Assembly: GCA_036971715.1 (NCBI GenBank)
Contig: JAVHJL010000001.1
Coordinates: forward strand, 744,001 to 808,000
Length of the DNA: 64,000 nt
Direction: 5' to 3'
Source: Arthrobotrys musiformis
Lineage: Eukaryota; Ascomycota; Orbiliomycetes; Orbiliales; Orbiliaceae
A program made the position numbers and the translations under genes. Below are positions 21,895-31,675 of the stretch, one piece after another; the stretch's first letter is position 1; each line of letters starts with the position of its first letter. The notes under the pieces are model-generated. The model had not been told where the DNA came from. It saw only the letters and a list, made by a program, of their open reading frames with translations, and searched no databases.

Positions 21895-23292
21895 ATGGCA
21901 GATAGAGAAAGAATATCCCAAAACCAAGGAAAGGATTCGGACTCCTCGGATCTCATAGACGGGCATGTTTGTTTCTTTGTACCACTCCAGTATCTCTCTG
22001 GAGAGGGTGCTACGACAATAAGTCCACAATTAGATACAGGCACCCAAAATGAAGGAGGAACTAAGGCAGAGAATGATGATGGTATATCGGACGATGATAG
22101 GAGGGAAATCGCCCTTGCCAATATGAAGGTTTTCCAAACCCGTGAATTTTTAGCGGGCCTTGTAAGTAGCGACTCTAGCAGCCCGGACCACAATTGCAAC
22201 ATACACTGTCACATACTAAAGCTAACATATCGTTTTTCACAGAAAGCACAGAAAATTGCGGCCAAGTTACCAACCTTACAGGACTTCAAAACCCCCTTAG
22301 CTATCAAGAAACAACGTTTCGTCCGAGACCTTCAATTCTGTGGTACGAAAATCTTCGAAGACCCGGAATCCAGCCCAGCGCGGTCCGAAGGCGAAGATTT
22401 TTCGGATCGCAATAATGAAAACGTTAAGACATGCTACGATAACATCGGGATATTCCTTGATTTTATGGCTGAAGTCTTCAAACGTGATTCAATCGATAAT
22501 CGCGGTTGTAAGGTCGTCGCTGGTGTCAACTACGAGTTCAACTATCCCAACGCATTTTACTCATCCGCATTGGGACAAGTCGTATTTGGCACTGGATTTT
22601 CGTTAACGGGGTGGATGGAGAGCGACACAAAACCAGTCGATCATTTCATCGGTATTACTGGGGATTTTGTGACGGGTATTGATATTGTTGCTCATGAGCT
22701 TATGCATTCAGTGATTCAATGCACCGTGGGTAAGGGTAGTGGTTTGAAATATGAAGGAGAGTCTGGCGCATTGGCGGAGTCAATCGCCGATGTCTTTGGG
22801 ATCATGACCAAACAATGGTATGACTTCAAGTCCGACCCATCCTGGACATTGAAGGATACCGATTGGATCGTGGGAAAGACTGCTATTCTGCCTGGGTATC
22901 CTCATATGGGCTTGAGGTCTCTCAAAGACCCTGGAACGGCATTCGAGATTGCCACGAAAACCAGAATCCTTAAAGATTTGCAAATTCAAGATTATGACAT
23001 ATTTAGCGACGATTTTGAAGTTCATATAGGATCCGGAGTTCCGAACAAAGCTTTTTACGAAGCTGTCAAGGAGATTGGGGGACTTCCTTGGGAAACGGCC
23101 GGTCAAATCTGGTACCGTGCTCTAATTGATCCAAATATACAGACAACTTGCTCCTTTGCCAATTTTGCAAATTCTACTTTCAAGGAAGCTGTTAAACTTG
23201 GAAAAGAGACAGGAGATCTCGCTTTGGGAAAGAAGGTCCAACGGGCATGGAGGAAAGTCAATGTGCGATATGATACTTGGGTCGATGAATAG
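21895..23292 (+). CDS. Thermolysin-like M4 metallopeptidase
   Basis: The open frame spans 21895-23292. An 81-nt stretch, 22162-22242, looks like an in-frame intron (GTAAGT donor, CTAAC, TTTTTCACAG acceptor); splicing gives 438 aa. The zinc site HELMH (H240, E241, H244 in the spliced protein) is followed by GALAESIADVFG, supplying the third ligand E268 and D272. Family substrate-site motifs NAFYSSALGQVVFGTG, HIGSGVPNKAFY and a C-terminal helix are present. M4 enzymes are neutral zinc endopeptidases, mostly bacterial and secreted. This one has no signal peptide and only a short N-terminal region in place of the usual long propeptide, so a cytosolic protealysin-like form is plausible. The family is patchy in fungi, which suggests transfer from bacteria; the intron argues it is an established fungal gene. 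Confidence 0.93.
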   Translation: MADRERISQNQGKDSDSSDLIDGHVCFFVPLQYLSGEGATTISPQLDTGTQNEGGTKAENDDGISDDDRREIALANMKVFQTREFLAGLVSSDSSSPDHNCNIHCHILKLTYRFSQKAQKIAAKLPTLQDFKTPLAIKKQRFVRDLQFCGTKIFEDPESSPARSEGEDFSDRNNENVKTCYDNIGIFLDFMAEVFKRDSIDNRGCKVVAGVNYEFNYPNAFYSSALGQVVFGTGFSLTGWMESDTKPVDHFIGITGDFVTGIDIVAHELMHSVIQCTVGKGSGLKYEGESGALAESIADVFGIMTKQWYDFKSDPSWTLKDTDWIVGKTAILPGYPHMGLRSLKDPGTAFEIATKTRILKDLQIQDYDIFSDDFEVHIGSGVPNKAFYEAVKEIGGLPWETAGQIWYRALIDPNIQTTCSFANFANSTFKEAVKLGKETGDLALGKKVQRAWRKVNVRYDTWVDE

Positions 23293-23543
23293 ATTAGAGC
23301 CCGCCCCGAGACTTCGGTTAAGGGCTAGCGAAATATACCCGATATCAACCCGGCTTTATTTTAGCTACATAGTTATACATTCGTACCTCGAGAAGCATAT
23401 ATTGTGATTTAAACTGTGTATACATGTAGTCTTGTGCTACGACCGTATCTTATTATGCAACGAACTACCTACCGAGATAATAATATATAAAGAAACTAAC
23501 AGCCGATGCGCTCACTAGCATACATTGTCCTTTGGACCTTCGA

Positions 23544-25895
23544 TTACGAGCTGCCCTTCCATTCCCTCCATCCTCGTACACTTTTCAGCTGCTTCCTATC
23601 GCACCCTAAAATCATCTCATTCGCCGTAATACTCTTCCAAGTAAGTTCGCTATAATAGACCATCCACAAATCCTCCCAACAAAGCTCCAAATTCTTTGAC
23701 AAAAACTCCTGTAAGTTTATTTCGACCTCCGCCTTGTCTGCTCCGGCGTTTCCTGGGTTGGCGGAAGGCCCGTAGGTACCGATATAAGCTTCAATAATCA
23801 TTCTAACCCAGAACGTCTTTTTGGTTAGTTGAGAATGGAAGACGTGAGGCTTTGTGCGTTCGGGAATCCGAGACCAGGGTGCGTTAACCCGATCGTAGGC
23901 GATTTGGGAAATAAAGCTATGGTTTATCTGGGATTGACACTTTGGTAGCTTTCTGAATATCTGGTGGATTATTTCTGCGTGGTCTTGCCAGGTTTGGGGG
24001 CTGTCTGGTTCCGTGGGTGGATTGGAAGGTTCTGAGATCTTGACTTCTGAGGCTTTTTTGGTAATGTCACGGACATCTACCCAATCATCATCGTCATCTT
24101 CATCACGGAACTGGCCGGTATGAACGTCCATTGTCTTGGAATCTGAAGGTTTGGGCTCCGTCGTCGTTTCATCCTTCTTCGCTTCGTAGTTTGAGATGTA
24201 ACTCGCACGTTGCATTAATTCGTCGACTGTAGGAACGTGGACTTCAGAAACGGCGAGTCTCCAATCCTTTTCTAACACTAGATCTGGGGTGAAGTTTGGA
24301 ATAACCTTGCCCTTTTTCGGAGGGATAAAGTTAACCCTTGCGGCCAAACCCTTCCAATCCGATTCCAAATAGTACTCTTTCCACAGATCATCCGCTCCAA
24401 AGGCGTCTGGGTACAGTATTTCGATGGTATCGTATGAAACCCTAGCGAAATCAAACTTGGGGTTCTGTTTGAGAATGCCCTCCATGCCGGCGTGCACTAT
24501 TTGTATCCAAAAGTAGGCTTGGGTTTCTGAGTAAGGTTCTAGCATTGGGCTTTTTGCACGCTGACGGATTGTATCCTGCTGAAGTTCAGATAGAGCTTTC
24601 TTAACGACTAAACCGCGGCGAGCGTTGGTTGCTTTGACTGTTTGCAGGGTTGCATATGCCCACCGCTTAAGACGGCGGGAGGTTTGCTCTTCCTCAAGCT
24701 TTTTGAAGTCGTATCCGGTGGCTTGCGACTTTGGTTCTTCATCGTTTCCTAACGGAAGAAGGCGGACATCCGGTGTTACGAGGTTGTCCTTTGCTTTTGG
24801 AGAGAATATGTGGTTCTTTGAGTAGTAGTCTTGCCAGAGTCTGCCATTCATCAATTCTGGGTTTTGTTCCAACAGCGTGAAAAATCGACCTGGCCACTGT
24901 GAAAGAGAGCTTTGTTTGGGTGGTTCTTTAAATCTCTGCATTGCAACATAAACTTGGTAAACCCAGAATGTTGTCAGAGTTCGGTGGGCTGTGTTTCGAA
25001 ATCTCCCTGGGGCTTCTTGGAGCATTGATACGAGATGTTCTAAGAATATGTCAACGGCATTGATGACCGGTTGTTGCGGTGTCGTGGTTTGGGATGGGTC
25101 TTCTAGAACTTGGTGTAGAATGGCGCTTGCGACGAATAGGTGGTCGCTATGATCCCATGTTTCCAGTTTACCGGTTTTCATCTTCTCCAGATATAGAGTG
25201 GGATAGCGATATAGCCCGCTCTTGGTATCCCAAAGAGATTTAACTCTTTTAAGAAGGTCTTCTCTCGTCGGAACGATGTCTGGCAAAACTACCGGTTCTT
25301 TATCCGTAGATGGAGCCTGGGGATCCGGAACCCAGCCTTGAAGGCCATCATAAATTCCATTCATAACCTCTTCCATGCCGATGCCATTCAAGCTGGATAG
25401 ACCCTCGAAGTCAAAGATCCGCCATTTGCCTCGATAGCTACTCATAGCAATCTCAACCGCCGTTCGGCATTTGTGGCGAAGCTCGGGCGTGGAGTTAGGT
25501 AAGTCCTGTTTGTTGAACATGATACCCACGAATCCAATGTCGAAGTCGGAGCTGGCTACCGAGACTTGGTATCTTAACTCTTCCATAGCCTCAGCTAATC
25601 TGTCATCATGAATATTCAGAACAAATAGAAGGGCCATCCCAGGAGAGAAGTAGTGTCGAATAAGTGGTCTAATCTTGTCACAACCACCGACATCCCAGAG
25701 TGTAAGATCACCGTCTTTGACTTTGACGGATTCGACGTTGAAACCGATGGTAGGGATTGTGGTGACGGTTATCTCTGGTAGGACACATTTGTAAAGGAAC
25801 GTTGTTTTTCCGGCGGAATCAAGGCCGAGGACTACACAGCGGTACTGAGGCCTCCCGCCTATTTTGGATTTTATGTAATTTACGAGGGCGGCCAT
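23544..25895 (-). CDS. ARF-family GTPase fused to a repeat-bearing C-terminal region
   Basis: A single uninterrupted frame, 783 aa. Residues 1-190 are an ADP-ribosylation-factor GTPase: P-loop GLDSAGKTT (24-32), switch 1 TIPTIGFNVE (46-55), switch 2 WDVGGCDKIRP (67-77) and guanine motif NKQD (128-131). Typical ARFs are about 180 residues; here about 590 more follow. The tail seems to hold three diverged copies of one module, each with an FW-I/V-hydrophobic helix and ending in LW-x2-YY (LWQDYY, LWKEYY, LWMVYY), separated by an acidic linker (DEDDDDDW). Two key features are lost: the second residue is Ala, so no N-myristoylation, and the catalytic Gln of switch 2 is Cys72. The G5 motif is also not recognisable. 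I do not recognise the tail. It is divergent from the histidine kinase. Confidence 0.9.
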   Translation of the reverse strand: MAALVNYIKSKIGGRPQYRCVVLGLDSAGKTTFLYKCVLPEITVTTIPTIGFNVESVKVKDGDLTLWDVGGCDKIRPLIRHYFSPGMALLFVLNIHDDRLAEAMEELRYQVSVASSDFDIGFVGIMFNKQDLPNSTPELRHKCRTAVEIAMSSYRGKWRIFDFEGLSSLNGIGMEEVMNGIYDGLQGWVPDPQAPSTDKEPVVLPDIVPTREDLLKRVKSLWDTKSGLYRYPTLYLEKMKTGKLETWDHSDHLFVASAILHQVLEDPSQTTTPQQPVINAVDIFLEHLVSMLQEAPGRFRNTAHRTLTTFWVYQVYVAMQRFKEPPKQSSLSQWPGRFFTLLEQNPELMNGRLWQDYYSKNHIFSPKAKDNLVTPDVRLLPLGNDEEPKSQATGYDFKKLEEEQTSRRLKRWAYATLQTVKATNARRGLVVKKALSELQQDTIRQRAKSPMLEPYSETQAYFWIQIVHAGMEGILKQNPKFDFARVSYDTIEILYPDAFGADDLWKEYYLESDWKGLAARVNFIPPKKGKVIPNFTPDLVLEKDWRLAVSEVHVPTVDELMQRASYISNYEAKKDETTTEPKPSDSKTMDVHTGQFRDEDDDDDWVDVRDITKKASEVKISEPSNPPTEPDSPQTWQDHAEIIHQIFRKLPKCQSQINHSFISQIAYDRVNAPWSRIPERTKPHVFHSQLTKKTFWVRMIIEAYIGTYGPSANPGNAGADKAEVEINLQEFLSKNLELCWEDLWMVYYSELTWKSITANEMILGCDRKQLKSVRGWREWKGSS

Positions 25896-27129
25896 ATTGA
25901 TATCGTGACCGTTTTCGCCGAAATACGTGTTGATGATGTTGTATTTTGAAACAATTGATTGGGCCGCTCAGAAACGAATATTCGAATTGGCCAGCTGAAA
26001 GAGGGCGGAGAATAAGGGACTGCTATCCCAGACCAAGCTGATTGTACTGTCTCGATGTCAATTGGAATTCTCATCCGTGACTTCAAGGCCATATATACAA
26101 GTTTTTGTTTACGCAGTCGTGTTGGAAATATCGCGATCTCGCCACGTACACGTTAAGGATTGATTATAAGACAAGACGCACCGTGACTCACGGGAGACGC
26201 AATCGAGGACAAAGCTCGAGTGAAAATGAAGATGTATCACGGCTGGAAAGGGAGGATTGCGCCCTTGGAGTCTGCCACAGTAGCCATTTGTGCAATGGAT
26301 CAGAGGTCGGAGTCTTCAGGGCTGACGAAGCCAACAGTCAATCAGCCCCAACGCCATGACGTTAAGCCAGTTTAGACGACCGAACCTCAATCGGTCCCTG
26401 ACTTTTGGGACGTTCTATCCCCATCCAGCTAAAACACGCATGCCGCAGAGCTTACCAGTTGTGCAATAGAAAATCGATACATCATAGACTTGAAGACAGT
26501 GCTTGGTTAGTGCGGGATAGCATTGGGTTTGTACCGTGCCCGAATTTCGGCCTATGCAATGTTTTATAACGGCTGGTGACAGCCTCAACACAGCATCCAA
26601 CACAGACACAGTCAGGCCAAACCCTGAACGTGGGTCGCGTTGCTTGGAGCCGATATGTCTAACATGTTTGCGAAGCTTTTTAAACCCTGTCACGAGGCGA
26701 CGATCCAGACCGCATGCGTCGCACAAAAACACTTTCTAATTCGATTGATTCTCCATAGTTGTGCAAACACATTCACCTGGCCGACCGCCCAAGGGCCCGA
26801 GTTGCCCAAGGGATACTTCTGGTTGCTAGCGACCTTTACCTTTAAGAGCTATTTTGTAGACCGCCTTAGACGTCTCTCGGCGATGCTCGTCTTCCGACAC
26901 CAATGCAATCACTCAACCAGCTCGCTCCACCAACCTGCAGCTCCAATTAAAGCATCGCCACTCATTACGTCGACATTCGCTCGGGCTTCAAGCCAATCCA
27001 GCTGCTGCATTACAGATACAGGGCGCAAGGTCATGTATCCACATCCAGGCCTGCCAAACAATCGATCCCCTGTTTAGCGTCTCGTAGTTAGCTTGTTTTC
27101 CCTTTTACTGCACTGCAAACAGGTTTAAC
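25896..27129. other. Divergent intergenic region, ARF-fusion and histidine kinase promoters
   Basis: About 1.2 kb shared between the two divergent genes. Short open frames on both strands overlap each other without domain signal. Both promoters should lie here; I could not single out a regulatory site. Confidence 0.5.
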
Positions 27130-30100
27130 ATGGGGCTCGCCTACCAAGATTACCTGGTGGAGTTTATTCGAACGGATACCCGTCCTACATTCATTTTGGA
27201 CGCCCCCAATGAAGCCATCGTGTACACGAACAGTGCGTTTGATAAACTGCTCGGCGACAGTCACGATAAGCTGCTCGGCGTCATTAGATCAGCAACCGGA
27301 GATAAGACATCTGTCCTGGAATTTCAACGTTTACAGCTGCAGACATCTTTTGGGAACTACCAAGTGATCCTACGCGGCATTACTTTGAATGGAAGCCGAG
27401 ATGGTTGTTATGTCGGCACCCTGAGCCTTGATGCTGGGTCCCCTCCAGTCGCCGACGCCAAACGAAGAAGCTCTGCGTCATCAGCCATATCGCCACGGAC
27501 CGTCAGTGCCAATTCCAATGGCAATACCAATACCAATTTTGGCCATAAAACTTTCCGCTCGCTCTCCATGCTGGCGGTTACCCAGACGCTCTCGCAGGCA
27601 CAAGAAGCAGTGATACGTTCCAATGGCGGGTTTCTTCCCAGCCTTGATTGGACGGTTCCAGAGTGCCCGATACCGTTCGGCGAGACCAGGAAGCACTTTA
27701 ACCTTTTCCACTCGATCGATTGGTATGGGGCCGATTTCGTGCTACGTGGGATGATTGTATGAACCAAAGAACTAACGTGTCTCTCCGGCAGGGCGAAAAC
27801 GTCGGTCGGGTCAATGACTTCATGGTCGACGTCTTTGCGAACAGCCGTAAATACTATAATGTATATGAACCAGCCAATCGTTCTATACGCAGGCTATGAA
27901 TATGTCAATATTTACAACTTGGCATGGGGTCTGCAAGTCGCACAGGAACGGCACCCATATATAATGGCTAAAACGGTTCCAGAAGCGTGGCCTGAAGGTC
28001 ATGAATATCTTGTTCCTTTAATCGATAAAACACTGCTCGGCGAGACAGTAATAAGAGGTGAGCATAAAATTCGAATATTACCATACCAATACTGTTTTGG
28101 GCTCGCCATTGACCATTGAGAGACAGAGGCCGCACTGTTTTTTCTGAACAAGTCAGTCTCCGGTGAAGAGTCATACGTCAGTTTCATATTATCTCCAGCT
28201 ATCGACGATCAGGGGTTCTACCTGGGAACCTTTGCCTATGCGGTATTCGAGACTGAGAGTATAATAAAAAAGCGACATACCAAAAGCCTTCAGGTTCTAG
28301 GTTCAAAACTCGTACAAGTCAAAGAACTAGGGCACCAAAGCGGTTTCTGGACTGCCATACTCGAGGCACTAGATGAAACACCCCGCGATTCTCCCTTTGC
28401 AATTCTTTATTGTGTGTCAGAAGATGGTCGGCGTTGTGAATATGTGGGGAGTCGGGGCCTCGACCCTAAAGTCTGTGGTAGCATTGATCTCGACGGGCTA
28501 GGAGATGACAAGTCCCAGGTGTTCCGAGAACGCCTAATACATACATATGGACAAACGAAAAGCGCTATCAGAGAGCCCCTTTCCGCATATGAACACAGTA
28601 CCCTTCATGGAATGCCATACCGCGGATTTGGTACGTGTCAGGACGCGATAACACTACCCATTCGGAAACATTCAGGAATGGCCCAGGCGTTCCTCATCAT
28701 TGGGCAAAACCACAGAAGACCATACGATTCAATATACCAAGAGTGGTTAAACGGCATTCAGAGCATTATTTCGACGTCTGTGTCAAAAATATGGAGCGTC
28801 AGAGATGAGGAACGTCTACAGCTCGAAAGCAAGCTCGCAGGTACGTTACAATGAAGCAACCTTCCTGAAGATTTATTAACGAAACATTCTGTGTAGAAAT
28901 GGCCAGAGCCCACAGTCTGAAGATCACACAAACCCTAGACAAAAAGAAAAAGGAATTGAGAGAAAGTGAGACCTTATTCACGAGGGTAAGCGGTTTGCTC
29001 CTTCCTATGAAGTCAAATTGACAGTACTAACGCCAAATAGACCGCAGAAAGTGTCCCTGTTGGTATGTAATTCTCTATCTAACATTACAGAACTAAGGGC
29101 CAGTTTCGGTTTCTGATGATGGTGTTGTAGGGCTCGTCTGTATAAATAACGATGGACAAATCATATTCGCCAACGATGCTTGGTGGCGTATATGCGGTAT
29201 GGATCGTAGCGGAGGTCCCGATGTATGGGACAAGTATCTATACGTCGAAGATCGGGAACGTATTGTCACGGTTTTCAACAAACTCGTGGAAGACCGTGGA
29301 AGCATGGCAGAAGAGTTTCGTTTCGGGAACGACTCGAGACCCGGTAGCCGAGGTTTTACCACGTGGTGCAGGAACTCTATACATCCCTCCTATGACGATG
29401 ATGGAAACTTCACTGGTTGGTTTGGCACATTAGTCGACATCACGAGTATCAAGCTAGCAGAAGAATATCAGCGGGAACTAACCGCGGAGGCTGTGGAGCG
29501 GAAGCGGCAACAAGACAATTTTATTGTGAGTATGCTCTATAGATATTATTTATGGTGTTTAGGCCCTATTAACAGGTTTGCTAGGATGTGTATGTGAAGA
29601 ATTTATCCTATATACTATTGAGTTGAAAAGAGCTAACATGATTTGGGCTGATAGAACAAGCCATGAATTGAGGTAGGTGTTCCTTCTAGGCTAATTACAT
29701 GATAATGGGTACTGACTCTTGGGACATAGGAACCCACTCTCGGCTATCCTACAATCAGCGGACGAAATTCAAATGACCTTGGATGCATTAATAGACATTG
29801 ATGCCGATCCTGCTGCCCTTGCAGCAATACAAGAAGCCGCGGACACTATACTCGCCTGTGGAGAACATCAAAAGAAGATCATCGATGACATTCTTAATCT
29901 TTCGAAGCTCGACGCCGGGCTATTGACGGTAGATCCAGTCCCGGCGCAGCCCCACGACATCATCCGACGTGGGATGAGAATCTTCGTCCCAGAATTGAAG
30001 AGTAAAGGAATTACCGCACAATTCACTGTATGTATACCTAGGCACACCTTCAATGCCACATATTTTTAGAATACGCTGACATTTTCACAAAACAAGCTCT

Positions 30101-31675
30101 CTGACAACTTTGTTGCTGATTGTATGCGGGACTGGTGGATGGTTGATCCAGCTCGCCTAATGCAAGTGCTGGTAGGTTTTTTATCCCCACCATAAAATAC
30201 GATAGCTTCATACTGAGCCATATTTAGATCAATCTTGTGACAAATGCTATCAAATTCACAAGCCAGAAAAATGGAGCCAAAGAAATTTGCGTCGTTCTCG
30301 ACTCGTCAAAAGCCCGGCCATCTTTTACGGACAATTTCCTAGATGAGGTGGATGCAGCTGCCAATGAGCCCAGCCTTATAACGAACACTGATAAGAGCCA
30401 ACCCACGTCCTCAGAAGGTGGAATGTACATGCTGGTACACGTCAAGGTAAGTACCATAGGGTTTCGTAGTTAAAGGACCCTTGAACTGACTAGCGCGATA
30501 TAGGACACTGGTATCGGAATATCCAAAGAGATGCAAGCTGTCCTTGGTCAACGATTTCACCAGGCACCTGTTAGTAACACCTTCTTCTCCTTAAATTCTA
30601 TATCTAGATATCTCCATGTTCATGGTTACTAACTTATTCAGAAAACCCACGTTTCTTATGGTGGGTCCGGGCTCGGGTTGTTCATTGCGCGGCGGCTATG
30701 TTTCCTCCTCGGAGGCGAACTTCACTTCGACTCGGACCTAGGGGTCGGGAGCACATTCTCCTTTTTCTTCCACGCCCAGCGGACAGATCCCCCGGCCACC
30801 CATACCAACTTGCCTTCGCCTAACGAGCCTGTGAAACGAACGTATTCATTTGGTAGTGACACCAAGTCTGCGGCAGAAGATTTCATCTCTCATACTCGCC
30901 GGCCGTCTAAGCCACCACCCGTGAGGGTGCAGAAAGGTGGAGATCGCAAGCCATTAAGTAAAAGACCAAGGCTTGGTGATGGCTACCGGGTCCTAGTTGT
31001 GGAAGACAACATTTTGAATCAAAAGATTCTGAGAAAACAACTTGCAGCACAAGGATGCGAGACCGTTACCGCTAACAACGGTGAAGAAGCCCTGGATCTA
31101 CTAAAAACGGGGGCTAGGTTTACGATCGTACTAATGGATATGGAGATGCCCGTAAGTTCTTCCCACAAGCGCTGCAATAATATATGTTATGTTCCCGTTA
31201 TTGCATGGATCCATTGCGCGTCATAAACATGCAAGCAGCTGACATGAGATCTTCAACGGGCCAAGGTAATGGATGGCGCGACGGCTACGGGATTGATCCG
31301 TGAATATGAAGCACAAGCCGGTGGCCATGTCCCCATCATAGGAACATCTGCAAACGCTCGATTTGAGCAAGTCCAATTTATGATAAATGCCGGGATGGTA
31401 AGCTCACTCATTCTCAGCCTTATATTCGGATCCGGGTACCGAACAGGCGAAAGAAAAGCTTGGCCTGTGACTTGATGATAGTGCAAAAGCAAATGGTTAC
31501 ATGAGACTAACGTTATAACACTCCCCAGGACGACGTGATCACAAAGCCGTTCCTAATCTTGGATTTGATGGAAAAGATACGGCAAGTTCTCCATCGACTA
31601 TCGCCGCATGCACGGATCAGTGAGACACCATTATCACCCAGACAATTACCGTCATCACCCAGTCCCCGATCGTAG
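27130..31675 (+). CDS. Hybrid sensor histidine kinase
   Basis: Fifteen exons, 1182 aa: 27130-27722, 27792-28057, 28127-28840, 28897-28985, 29041-29062, 29131-29525, 29585-29589, 29655-29672, 29730-30027, 30097-30171, 30228-30446, 30504-30569, 30642-31151, 31266-31397 and 31529-31675. An N-terminal PAS-like region is followed by a second sensor region typical of fungal kinases (DW then SWSTSLRTAVN) and a PAS domain with PAC before the kinase. The HisKA box FIDVTSHELRNPLSAI holds phospho-acceptor His698. The ATPase domain shows N-box INLVTNAIKF, G1 DTGIGIS and G2 GGSGLGLFIARRL. The receiver domain has LVVEDN, phospho-acceptor Asp1086 in LMDMEMP, and lysine in ITKPF. It signals by a phosphorelay to a histidine phosphotransfer protein. 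No transmembrane span is seen, so it is likely cytosolic. Exon 7 is only five bases and exon 5 is 22. Confidence 0.93.
29585..29589 (+). other. 5-nt microexon of the histidine kinase
   Basis: The five bases GATGT lie between a TTTGCTAG acceptor and a GTATGTGAAG donor, flanked by introns of 59 and 65 nt. They encode the Asp and part of the Val of FIDVTSHELRNPLS. Skipping them would join ATT directly to AACAAG and run into a TGA within four codons. So the microexon is required to keep the H-box in frame. Confidence 0.8.

Noticed and set aside
23544..31675. ARF-fusion and histidine kinase as one signalling operon-like pair
   Set aside because: They are divergent with 1.2 kb between them and nothing shows shared function, so I kept them separate.
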